DNA from: Clostridia bacterium
Lineage (GTDB): Bacteria > Bacillota > Clostridia > Oscillospirales > CAG-272
NCBI GenBank assembly: GCA_017504405.1
Contig: JAFVRG010000001.1
Location: forward strand, 71,586 to 135,585
Direction: 5' to 3'
DNA: 64,000 nt
The translations under genes and the position numbers were made by a program. The notes under the pieces were generated by a model that worked only from the letters and a program-made list of their open reading frames with translations, had not been told where the DNA came from and ran no database searches. Below are positions 35,692 to 44,247 of this stretch, in pieces; positions within the stretch are counted from its first letter, which is position 1; each line of letters opens with the position of its first letter.

Positions 35692-37230
35692 ATGTGGGTA
35701 CTTTATATTGTAGCAGCCGTTGTTGGATTGATTGTCGGCGCAGTAATTGGCGCTGTGTACTATAAGAAGAGCACGGAAAAGCGAAACGATAAGGCGAGAG
35801 CCGATGCGAAGCAGATAGTAGAAAAGGCTATAAAAGAAGCAGAAACCCTGAAAAGAGAAAAGATTCTCGAGGCAAAGGACCAGGCGATTAAGATAAAGGA
35901 TGATACCGAATCCGAGCTGAGAGAAAGACGCAAGGAGCTGTCCAATCAGGAGCGCAGAATTGCAAAGAAGGAGGAAATCCTCGATGCAAAGACGGAGACG
36001 CTCGAGAAAAAGGAGCAGAATCTTGCACATGCACAAAAGGAGGCTGAGGAGCTCAAGGGGCAGATAAAGCGTGCTCTTGACGAGCAGGTAGTTGCACTTG
36101 AGAAAATCTCGGGATTTACCTCGAGTGAGGCGAAGGAGGAGCTTCTCCACAGAATGGAGAGCGAAATCGAGCACGAAACCGCACTCAAAATAGCGGAGTT
36201 CGATGCACGCTACCGTGAGGAGGCAGAGGAGAGGGCGAAAAACGTTCTTTCCATTGCGATTCAGCGCTGTGCCGCTGACCACGTCAGCGAGGTGGCAATA
36301 TCCGTTGTCAGCCTGCCCAATGAGGAAATGAAGGGAAGGATAATCGGTAGAGAGGGTAGAAATATCCGCTCGATAGAAACCCTGACGGGCGTTGAGCTTA
36401 TTGTAGACGATACGCCTGAGGTTATCACCATTTCGGGCTTTGACCCCGTACGCAGGGAGATTGCAAGGCTCGCACTTGAAAAGCTGATTGCAGACGGACG
36501 TATCCATCCTGCAAAGATTGAGGAAATGGTAGAGAAGGCTCGCCGTGATGTGGACGCAACCATCAAGCAGGCGGGTGAGAAGGCAATATTTGAAACGGGT
36601 GTTCACGGAATCCATCCCGAGGTTGTTAAGCTCCTTGGCAGACTCCGTTACCGCACCAGTTTCGGTCAGAACGTGCTCCGCCACTCAATAGAGGTATCGT
36701 TGCTCGCAGGAATTATTGCGGACGAAATCGGCGCAGATTCCACAATGGCAAGGCGTGCAGGACTGCTGCATGACGTAGGCAAGGCACTTACTCAGGAGGC
36801 AGAGGGCTCACACATTCAGCTCGGCGTTGAGGTTGCGAAGAAATATCACGAGAATAAAGAGATTATTCACGCAATCGAGGCGCATCACGGCGACGTAGAG
36901 CCGAAGAGCGTGATAGCGTTCATAATTCAGGCGGCGGATGCCATCTCCGCAGCCCGTCCCGGCGCAAGGCGTGAGGACGTTGAAAACTACATCAAGCGCT
37001 TGCAGAAGCTTGAGGAAATCGCCAACAGCTTCAACGGCGTGGACAAGTCCTTTGCAATTCAGGCAGGACGAGAGGTCCGCATAATGGTTAAGCCCGACGT
37101 TGTAAGCGATGACAAGATGGTAATAATAGCAAGAGAAATTGCAAAGAAGATTGAAGAGGAAATGGATTATCCCGGACAGATTAAGGTTAATATGATACGA
37201 GAGAGTCGTGCAGTTGACTTTGCAAAGTAA
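35692..37230 (+). CDS. rny: Ribonuclease Y
   Basis: 512 residues. An N-terminal membrane helix ([20 protein letters not shown]) is followed by a long coiled coil (about 25-190), a KH domain ([20 protein letters not shown]) and an HD domain with the metal pair in [11 protein letters not shown]. It starts bulk mRNA decay at the membrane. AAGGAGGT lies 9 bp before the ATG. The ymdB partner follows, as in Bacillus. Confidence 0.97.
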   Translation: MWVLYIVAAVVGLIVGAVIGAVYYKKSTEKRNDKARADAKQIVEKAIKEAETLKREKILEAKDQAIKIKDDTESELRERRKELSNQERRIAKKEEILDAKTETLEKKEQNLAHAQKEAEELKGQIKRALDEQVVALEKISGFTSSEAKEELLHRMESEIEHETALKIAEFDARYREEAEERAKNVLSIAIQRCAADHVSEVAISVVSLPNEEMKGRIIGREGRNIRSIETLTGVELIVDDTPEVITISGFDPVRREIARLALEKLIADGRIHPAKIEEMVEKARRDVDATIKQAGEKAIFETGVHGIHPEVVKLLGRLRYRTSFGQNVLRHSIEVSLLAGIIADEIGADSTMARRAGLLHDVGKALTQEAEGSHIQLGVEVAKKYHENKEIIHAIEAHHGDVEPKSVIAFIIQAADAISAARPGARREDVENYIKRLQKLEEIANSFNGVDKSFAIQAGREVRIMVKPDVVSDDKMVIIAREIAKKIEEEMDYPGQIKVNMIRESRAVDFAK

Positions 37231-37237
37231 CTTTTTT

Positions 37238-37264
37238 GGGTGTTGTTCTGCATGAACAGCACCC
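37238..37264 (+). terminator. Hairpin terminator between rny and ymdB
   Basis: An 11 bp stem GGGTGTTGTTC/GAACAGCACCC followed by TTTTGCATTTT; probably partial, since ymdB shows no obvious promoter of its own. Confidence 0.7.
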
Positions 37265-37295
37265 TTTTGCATTTTAAAAATAGATAGGATAGCAT

Positions 37296-38066
37296 ATGAG
37301 AATTCTGGCAATAGGAGATATAACAGACCCGCAGTCACTTGAATATATCGCAGAGCGTTTGTGGGATATAAGGGCGAGGGAGAAAATAGATTTCGTAGTA
37401 GTAAATGCGGAGAATGCCTCGTTTATAACGGGTGCGAGCGCAGAACAGCTAAAACGGCTGATTGATTCGGGAGCTGACGTTGTGACGGGCGGCAACCACA
37501 CCCTGCAAAACAAAAGTGCGCACGCATTTCTCGATGACAGTGACAGGGCTCTGCGCCCCGTAAACTATCCACCCACAGCACCCGGCTCGGGATACACGGT
37601 TGTCGATTGCAACGGCTACCGTGCTCTCGTTATAAACGCTCTCGGCAGAGTCAACATGGAGCCAAGGCTGGACTGTCCGTTTACGGCGGTTGAACGTGTG
37701 CTCTCCCGTGAGGAGGGGAACTTCGATTTCGCAATTCTCGATTTCCACGCAGACGCCGTGGGTGAGAAGCTGGTTATGCCCCATTATTTTGACGGTAAAA
37801 TCAGCATCATATTCGGAACGCACACTCACGTACAAACAGCGGATGAGCAAATATTTCCCAAAGGAACGGCGTATATCTCGGATATAGGAATGTGCGGTCA
37901 CAGGAACGGTATAATCGGCTCGTCAGCCGAATGTATAATAGAGAGAACGGTCGGCTGTATGCCCGCAAGATACGAGCCTGCGGACGGAGAAATTTCAGCT
38001 GACGGCGTTATATTCACCCTCGACAGCTCGTTTAAGGCTACCGAAATCAAAAGAGTTAAATTCTGA
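37296..38066 (+). CDS. ymdB: YmdB-family metallophosphoesterase
   Basis: 256 residues, the size of YmdB/TIGR00282 proteins. Metal-binding blocks are in order: GDI at the N-terminus, NAENAS, GGNHTL, LDFHADAVGEK, GTHTHVQTADEQ and YISDIGMCGH. The Bacillus enzyme is a 2',3'-cyclic nucleotide phosphodiesterase affecting biofilm and motility choice. The usual GNHxW position carries Leu here. It lies next to rny as in many Bacillota. Confidence 0.93.
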   Translation: MRILAIGDITDPQSLEYIAERLWDIRAREKIDFVVVNAENASFITGASAEQLKRLIDSGADVVTGGNHTLQNKSAHAFLDDSDRALRPVNYPPTAPGSGYTVVDCNGYRALVINALGRVNMEPRLDCPFTAVERVLSREEGNFDFAILDFHADAVGEKLVMPHYFDGKISIIFGTHTHVQTADEQIFPKGTAYISDIGMCGHRNGIIGSSAECIIERTVGCMPARYEPADGEISADGVIFTLDSSFKATEIKRVKF

Positions 38067-38093
38067 TGCGTCAGATTAAAAAAGGAGAAAAAT

Positions 38094-40667
38094 ATGAAAA
38101 AGCTTTTAGGTGCTTCGCTATCGGAATACTCGCTGAAAATCAACAGCGAGCAAAGCATAGCGGAAAAGAGAGGAATTGAAGAATTTTCAAGACGGGCAAA
38201 GGATATGCTCGGGCTTGAGATGCGCAGCTATTGCGAGGGCGACACGCACTTCATAGAATTTGCAGATAACCCTGCCGACTTCAAGGAAAACGACGGCAGA
38301 GTGTCTGTGATTGACGGCGCCCTCACCTTTGAGGGCTCGGGCTATGATGCGATAAAGCTGGCAGTAGATTTTTATTTCGACGAGTACGGCGCAAGAGCGG
38401 ATATGACCCCCACGCCGTTCACCGTGGACGACTACGCCGCACGCCGTAAAATAGACGTGCTTGACTACCTCAACAAAAAAACTATGGATATAAGCGACGG
38501 ATGCTATCTCTCTCCCACAGCTAAGGCTGACGGCGAGGTATATATCTATTGGCAGAACAATACCGTATACCCCGATGAAACTGTAAATATGCTCGGCGTC
38601 AATTTCGAAAAGGACTGTACGGTTGAAATATCGAGAATTTCAGACGAAAGCGGCGACGACGCCACCCTTACGGATACAAGAGAGGTAAAGCCCCTTGTTG
38701 TAACCGATACCAACATTATGTTTATAATTCCCTCGGATATGAAGATGGGAATATTCCGTGTCAGAGTTAAAAACAGCTACGGATACTCCAACGCTATCGA
38801 CGTAAATGCACCGAATGCGTGGTGGTTTTTGGGAGATGAGGGAGAAAATGTCAGCGAGGGCGGCACTATTCAGATAATGGGAAATGCTCTTTCTTTTGAC
38901 AGCGCAAAAATAATGCTCCTCTCGGAAAACGGAACGCCCCACGTTATCCGTCCGCACTTTTTTGACGGATATTGCCTGAAAGCAAAGCTACCCAAGAAAA
39001 TCAAAAGGGGAAGCTATAAAATTTACGTAAACAACGGCTACGGCGGAAATGCCGTATGGACCTATCACGATAAAGTGGATATAATTCTGCCCCGCCCTGC
39101 ATACAGCGCACTTACCGTGATGTCACCCGAGGACAGGGATATGAAGGCGGACATTCAGAATGCTCTCAACTCGCTCGAAAGAGAGGGGGGCGGAACACTT
39201 CTGCTCGAAAACGGCGAGTACACCGTTCTCGGTATGCTCAAAATTCCCGAAAACGTCACCCTTGCGTGCAAAGAAAAGGGCGGAGCGAAGCTCCATATGC
39301 ACGAAATGATAGATATGAGAGAAAACTCTGTTATCAATAATCTCTCTCTTGTATTCTACAAATGTGAGTCCGCATATCTTTTGCAGATAAACGGTGACGG
39401 AGTCCGTGTTTATGACACGCTCATAATGCCTGCGGTTGATTATATGGCTAATTTGAAGGGCACGTCATGGACAGACCTCGCAATATTTGCAGAGCACGTG
39501 AAAAACCTCGTCGTTGACGGCTGCGAGATATACTCACATTTTTTGGGAGTTGTGTATACTATGTGCGAATACAGCGCATTCCGCAACTGCACGGTGAAAT
39601 CGCCCGATTCCTCGATTTTCACCCGTTCGGGTAACAGAATAGTAATAGAAAACAATTTCCTCACCACGGTTAACGTTGAGGGCAGTGCGAGTATTTCGGC
39701 TCAGATAACAGGCCTTGGCAATTACATGAACTACATTGCCTACAATAACCTGCTTCATACTCTGCACGGTGACCGTGAGGCGTTCACGTATGACGACCAC
39801 GGAATGTACTATTACGGAAAAATGACGGTTGACGGAACGAATATGAGCTGTCACTATATGCCGCAGATAGTCGATTCTCCCATCAAGGGATACTACACCA
39901 AGGTAAACGTTCGTACCTACAAGGCGTATGCGATGAAGAAAAACAGGGAATGGTACGGCGGACTCTGCGTCTTTATTGTGGACGGCAGAGGCATCGGTCA
40001 ATGCCGTAACGTTATAGATATAAATGCGTTTGCTCTTACCATAGACAGGGAGTGGGATGTTATGCCCGATGAGAACTCCGTATTTGTCGTAGGCTCCTTC
40101 AACGGAAAGCACCTGATAACCGACAACAATATGACTGAGGCAGGTGTGTGTGTGCAGACCTATCCGCCTAATTACCAATCCATAGTTGCGAGAAATATAT
40201 CGAAGAATGCGGGTGGCTTCACGGCGCAGTCGAACAAATTTACCAGGGAAACAAACGGCAAAACGATAAAAATGGTAGAGATTAACTTTATGGCAGATAT
40301 CGTTGATAACGTTGTGCTTTCAAACATCAGAGGCATCAGCTATAATGACCATTCCGCGATAACCGTCTCTTCAAATGCAAATATAGACGATGACGTCAGA
40401 GCCACTATGGGCATAACGGTGAAGAGAAACCGACTTTACAGTGAAACAAGACTGTGCAACACAGGCTCTACGGGTGCCGTTGTAATGGAGAATAACGATA
40501 TTCTTAACAGCCGCGTCGGAATTGAGTTTGGACGAGGAAAATTTGTTGACCGTCCGGCAAACGCATTCCCGAAGTGCTACGTTATACGTAAAAACAGGAT
40601 GATGAACATAATGGTCCCCCTATTCATGAATAAGCTTGAAAAGGACAAGGCGGGTGAAGAAATATGA
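38094..40667 (+). CDS. Beta-helix repeat protein with Ig/TIG-like modules
   Basis: 857 residues. An N-terminal alpha/beta part is followed by two beta-sandwich modules (about 145-345; for example GIFRVRVKNSYGYSNAIDV and GSYKIYVNNGYGGNAVWTY). From about 350 comes a right-handed beta-helix starting DIQNALNSLEREGGGTLLLE, with many asparagine-ladder turns. This fold is shared by polysaccharide lyases, GH28-type enzymes and tail spikes. There is no signal peptide. It overlaps the next gene by 4 bp (ATGA). It is probably a carbohydrate-active enzyme of unknown linkage. Confidence 0.85.
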   Translation: MKKLLGASLSEYSLKINSEQSIAEKRGIEEFSRRAKDMLGLEMRSYCEGDTHFIEFADNPADFKENDGRVSVIDGALTFEGSGYDAIKLAVDFYFDEYGARADMTPTPFTVDDYAARRKIDVLDYLNKKTMDISDGCYLSPTAKADGEVYIYWQNNTVYPDETVNMLGVNFEKDCTVEISRISDESGDDATLTDTREVKPLVVTDTNIMFIIPSDMKMGIFRVRVKNSYGYSNAIDVNAPNAWWFLGDEGENVSEGGTIQIMGNALSFDSAKIMLLSENGTPHVIRPHFFDGYCLKAKLPKKIKRGSYKIYVNNGYGGNAVWTYHDKVDIILPRPAYSALTVMSPEDRDMKADIQNALNSLEREGGGTLLLENGEYTVLGMLKIPENVTLACKEKGGAKLHMHEMIDMRENSVINNLSLVFYKCESAYLLQINGDGVRVYDTLIMPAVDYMANLKGTSWTDLAIFAEHVKNLVVDGCEIYSHFLGVVYTMCEYSAFRNCTVKSPDSSIFTRSGNRIVIENNFLTTVNVEGSASISAQITGLGNYMNYIAYNNLLHTLHGDREAFTYDDHGMYYYGKMTVDGTNMSCHYMPQIVDSPIKGYYTKVNVRTYKAYAMKKNREWYGGLCVFIVDGRGIGQCRNVIDINAFALTIDREWDVMPDENSVFVVGSFNGKHLITDNNMTEAGVCVQTYPPNYQSIVARNISKNAGGFTAQSNKFTRETNGKTIKMVEINFMADIVDNVVLSNIRGISYNDHSAITVSSNANIDDDVRATMGITVKRNRLYSETRLCNTGSTGAVVMENNDILNSRVGIEFGRGKFVDRPANAFPKCYVIRKNRMMNIMVPLFMNKLEKDKAGEEI

Positions 40668-41602
40668 AAAATTATAGAATAGTGTACCCCCTCATTGATA
40701 TGAGCTGTTATGAAACACCAAAGGAGGACGGGTACTTAACCGACGCAAAAATACAAGAGGCGCTTGATGAAATGGGCTCTCTCGGAGGCGGAACGGTTGC
40801 TCTCGCCAGAGGCGTATATTATATAAGCAAAACCCTGCGTATACCCAAAAATGTAACTCTCTGCGGAACGGCGGAGAATACAACACAGATTTATCAGCAC
40901 GATGCAAACGGCAAGGAGTGGAATCTCATAGAGTGTGAGGACGGAGCAACAGTCCGTGATTTGCGCATAAACATTATGGGAACGCATAAAGCCGTAATTG
41001 ACGGCAAATCCGGGCTAACGGTTGAGCGTGTCAGCATATTGGCGACACCTTATTTCAAGTGGCTGACTGTTCCGGCAGAAAATATGGATGGCGCAATAAT
41101 TATAAATGCCGTCGGTGACAAAATAACCGTGCGTGATACCGAGATGCTCGGCATCGGCAGGGGAATAGTGATTAATAACGGCAAGGATATAAATGTGGAT
41201 TCGGTTTGTGTATATACCTCAGGCAAGGGAGTATATCTCCATAACTGCGAGAGGGCGAGTGTAACTCTCTGCACTCTCAGAGGAAAAACGCAGAAGGCTA
41301 ACGACGGTGAGGTGTTCGGCGTATCGCCGACGGCGGATTGCTCGGCAGTGATAGACTGCTGCAAGGACGTGTATATGTCAGAGCTCGGAATCCACGATAT
41401 AAGAATAAATCCCTCTGCCATTTCGGTAACCGATTCCGAAAACGTAGAGATAAATAATCTGTTGGCGGAGATTGTGGAATACGCAGTTGTTGCAAAGAAC
41501 AGTAAAAACGTAAAAATCTGCGGTGTTGACGCTGTCAGATGCAAAGGCGTTGACGCTGACGGCGCAACGGTTGAGGACGTTAGAGTTTTAGTAAACTACT
41601 GA
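40664..41602 (+). CDS. Right-handed beta-helix protein
   Basis: 312 residues, nearly all parallel beta-helix. It begins with the pectate-lyase-superfamily-like DAKIQEALDEMGSLGGGTVA and contains LRIPKNVTLCGTAENTTQIY. It parallels the second half of the upstream 857-residue protein, so the two may be related by duplication. No signal peptide is present. It is translationally coupled to its neighbour and followed 10 bp later by a GH31 gene, which supports a joint role in handling an oligosaccharide. Confidence 0.85.
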   Translation: MKNYRIVYPLIDMSCYETPKEDGYLTDAKIQEALDEMGSLGGGTVALARGVYYISKTLRIPKNVTLCGTAENTTQIYQHDANGKEWNLIECEDGATVRDLRINIMGTHKAVIDGKSGLTVERVSILATPYFKWLTVPAENMDGAIIINAVGDKITVRDTEMLGIGRGIVINNGKDINVDSVCVYTSGKGVYLHNCERASVTLCTLRGKTQKANDGEVFGVSPTADCSAVIDCCKDVYMSELGIHDIRINPSAISVTDSENVEINNLLAEIVEYAVVAKNSKNVKICGVDAVRCKGVDADGATVEDVRVLVNY

Positions 41603-41612
41603 GGGAAAAGTT

Positions 41613-44006
41613 ATGCTTAATTCACACCTTATAGCAAAATTAAGACCGAGGGCAAACGAAAAAAACGTACTTCGCTGGAAAAACGCGAGAATAACCGTTC
41701 TTTCCGAGCGCCTTTTCAGAATAGAAAGAAGCGAAAACGGTGAGTTTTGCGACAGCGCAACGCTGGCGGTCTTTTTCCGTGATTTTGAGCCTGTGGACTT
41801 TGTTTCGGTTGACAAGGGCGATTTTCTGGAAATAAAAACGCCCGCCGTAACACTCTTGGTTGGTAAGGACAACGACGGCTCGTGCGTTATAATTGACGAA
41901 AAGGAGATAAGGCTCGACAATTCCGAGAATCTTCTCGGTACGTATTGGTGTCTTGACTGCTGCGACGGCACGCATCACGCCGTGCCCTGGGACCCCAATA
42001 GACCTAATTCGGTTTACGATATTGAGCTTGAAAACGGAGTGGTTGCCAGAAACGGCGTCGCCGTGTATGACGACAGCAAAACTCCGCTGATAGGCGAGGA
42101 CGGAAAGCCTATGGCGAGAGCCGAGGGCGGGAGCGATTTATACGTTTTCGCCTTTGGACACGATTACAGGGGAGCTGTGCGTGCGCTATACTCTATCTGC
42201 GGCCCCGTTCCGCAGATACCCCGCTTTGCACTCGGAAACTGGTGGAGCCGTTACCACGAATACAGTGATAACGAATATATAAATCTTCTCGACAGCATTG
42301 AGGAATCGGGAGTGCCCCTGACGGTTGCAACGATAGATATCGACTGGCACTGGACGAGGACGCTCGACAAGGTGAAGAAAATAACTGAGAGCGGCCGTGA
42401 TACCGATTTCTACGGCGGTAAAAACGGCTGGACGGGTTATAGCTGGAACACCGACCTTTTTCCCGATTATAAGAAATTTCTTAATAGAATAAAGGAAAGA
42501 AATCTTAACATTACCTTAAATCTTCACCCCGCAGAGGGAGTTCGCTGGTTTGAGGATATGTACAGAGATATGGCGCTTGCTGTGGGCGTAGACCCCGACA
42601 GCGGCGAGAGGGTTAAATTTGACCTGACAAACGAGAAATTTGTCAATGCGTATTTTGATATTCTGCATCATCCGTACGAGCGTGACGGAGTTAAATTCTG
42701 GTGGATAGATTACCAGCAGGGACGCTCAAATGAGATAGACCCCCTCTGGCTTCTCAATCATTATCACTTCCTCGACAATTCGAGGGATAAGGACGGAGTT
42801 ATCCTATCCCGCTACGCAGGTATAGGCTCTCACCGATACCCCGTAGGCTTTACAGGCGATACCATAATGACGTGGGAAACCATGAAATACCTGCCCAAAT
42901 TCACCCTTACTGCAACAAATGCGGGATATACGTGGTGGAGCCACGATATTGGCGGACATATGTACGGATATAAGGACAACGAGCTGTTTGTCAGGGGCGT
43001 GCAGTTCGGCGTGTTCAGTCCTATAAACCGTCTGCACTGCTACAGCAACGCAGTCGTTACCAAGGAGCCGGACACCTTTGTCGGCGGCAGCGGAAAAATA
43101 GTGGCGGAGTTTATGCGTCTGCGCCATAGAATGATACCGTTGCTATCAACCGCCTCGCACAGAAACACGGTGTACGGCGAGGCCCTTATCGAGCCTATGT
43201 ATTACGAGTATCCCGAGAATGAACGCGCATACACCTTTGACAGTCAGTATATGTTTGCGGGCTCAATGCTCGTCGCTCCTATTACCGAGCATTCGGATAA
43301 GAGTGGGTTTGCAAAAAAGAGAGTATGGCTTCCCAAGGGGAAGTGGACGGATATATTAAGCTGTGAGGAGTACCGTGGCGGCAGGGAGCTGACCGTAGTG
43401 CGACCGCTTGACAGCATGCCCGTGTTTGCGAAGGAGGGAGCGATAATACCTCTCGACGCACGAAAGGATACGAACAGCACCGAAATTCCCGATGCGCTCG
43501 AAATTCTCGTTTGCAACGGAAAAGGAAGCTATGAATTGTACGAAAACAATGAAAACGGCGCAGATTTTACCAAAATGTCAACAAAGGTTTACAACAAAAA
43601 GCAGTATTTTTCGATAAAAACAGAGAAAAAATCCTGCGTTGTTCCCCAAAAGCGCAGGATAACCGTGCGTTTCCTCAACGTTCGCAGCGGTGATATAGAG
43701 GTTCTTGAAAACAAAAAACCGATAGCCTTTGACGTGCGCAGCAACAAATGCCTGAGGGTTATCTTTGATATGGACACGGATAAGGAATATACCGTTATTG
43801 TGAAGTATGAAAGTGAGCCCGAGATTTTGCGGGTAAAAAATCACGTTCTCCGTGTACTGCAATACTGCGAGGGAGAAAATCACGGCGAAAGACAGAGGGT
43901 GTGGTGGAAGATAAGAAACTATACCGACAAAAAGGAAATAGCGAAGGAAATAAGGGCATCCTCTCTTCACCGCACGGCGAAGGCATATATGCTCGAGCTC
44001 ATCTGA
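41613..44006 (+). CDS. Glycoside hydrolase family 31 protein
   Basis: 797 residues. An N-terminal beta-sandwich is followed by a TIM barrel opening at ALGNWWSRYHEYSDNEYI. The block ATIDIDWHW precedes the nucleophile Asp366 in KFWWIDYQQG, and the likely acid/base is Asp416 in VGFTGDTIMTWETM. C-terminal beta domains follow. The family includes alpha-glucosidases and alpha-xylosidases; the substrate is not determinable. There is no signal peptide, so it is probably intracellular. Confidence 0.93.
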   Translation: MLNSHLIAKLRPRANEKNVLRWKNARITVLSERLFRIERSENGEFCDSATLAVFFRDFEPVDFVSVDKGDFLEIKTPAVTLLVGKDNDGSCVIIDEKEIRLDNSENLLGTYWCLDCCDGTHHAVPWDPNRPNSVYDIELENGVVARNGVAVYDDSKTPLIGEDGKPMARAEGGSDLYVFAFGHDYRGAVRALYSICGPVPQIPRFALGNWWSRYHEYSDNEYINLLDSIEESGVPLTVATIDIDWHWTRTLDKVKKITESGRDTDFYGGKNGWTGYSWNTDLFPDYKKFLNRIKERNLNITLNLHPAEGVRWFEDMYRDMALAVGVDPDSGERVKFDLTNEKFVNAYFDILHHPYERDGVKFWWIDYQQGRSNEIDPLWLLNHYHFLDNSRDKDGVILSRYAGIGSHRYPVGFTGDTIMTWETMKYLPKFTLTATNAGYTWWSHDIGGHMYGYKDNELFVRGVQFGVFSPINRLHCYSNAVVTKEPDTFVGGSGKIVAEFMRLRHRMIPLLSTASHRNTVYGEALIEPMYYEYPENERAYTFDSQYMFAGSMLVAPITEHSDKSGFAKKRVWLPKGKWTDILSCEEYRGGRELTVVRPLDSMPVFAKEGAIIPLDARKDTNSTEIPDALEILVCNGKGSYELYENNENGADFTKMSTKVYNKKQYFSIKTEKKSCVVPQKRRITVRFLNVRSGDIEVLENKKPIAFDVRSNKCLRVIFDMDTDKEYTVIVKYESEPEILRVKNHVLRVLQYCEGENHGERQRVWWKIRNYTDKKEIAKEIRASSLHRTAKAYMLELI

Positions 44007-44021
44007 GAAGGGGGCTTCCGT

Positions 44022-44197
44022 ATTTCGGCATAACCGTAAACAAAAAGAGGTGAGGTGCAAAAGCGCCTCGCCTTTATTTTTACAAAATGTTCTACCAAGC
44101 AAAAGGTAGAAATTCTCACGAATTTCTTTGATTTTTTCGGTTCTTTTGTTTATTTCCTCTTTACGAAAGTTTTTGCTAAGCTTTTTTCAAAAAGCGT
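44022..44197 (-). repeat. Dispersed intergenic repeat, copy 2 (inverted)
   Basis: On the minus strand it starts ACGCTTTTTGAAAAAAGC and ends with the GGCGAGG..CCTCACC hairpin and a T-run. It is longer than copy 1 (22121-22221) by an internal segment of about 75 bp that carries its own AGAAATTC/GAATTTCT hairpin. The hairpin near 44046-44075 can serve as a bidirectional terminator for the GH31 and spoIIE genes. Confidence 0.75.
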
Positions 44198-44247
44198 CTG
44201 TTATTCGGTATGATTGTTTTTTGCGAATTGCTTGAAAATAAAACATA

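Noticed and set aside
35647..36684. 345-codon minus-strand frame opposite rny
   Set aside because: RNase Y on the plus strand is unmistakable; the antisense frame has no family features.
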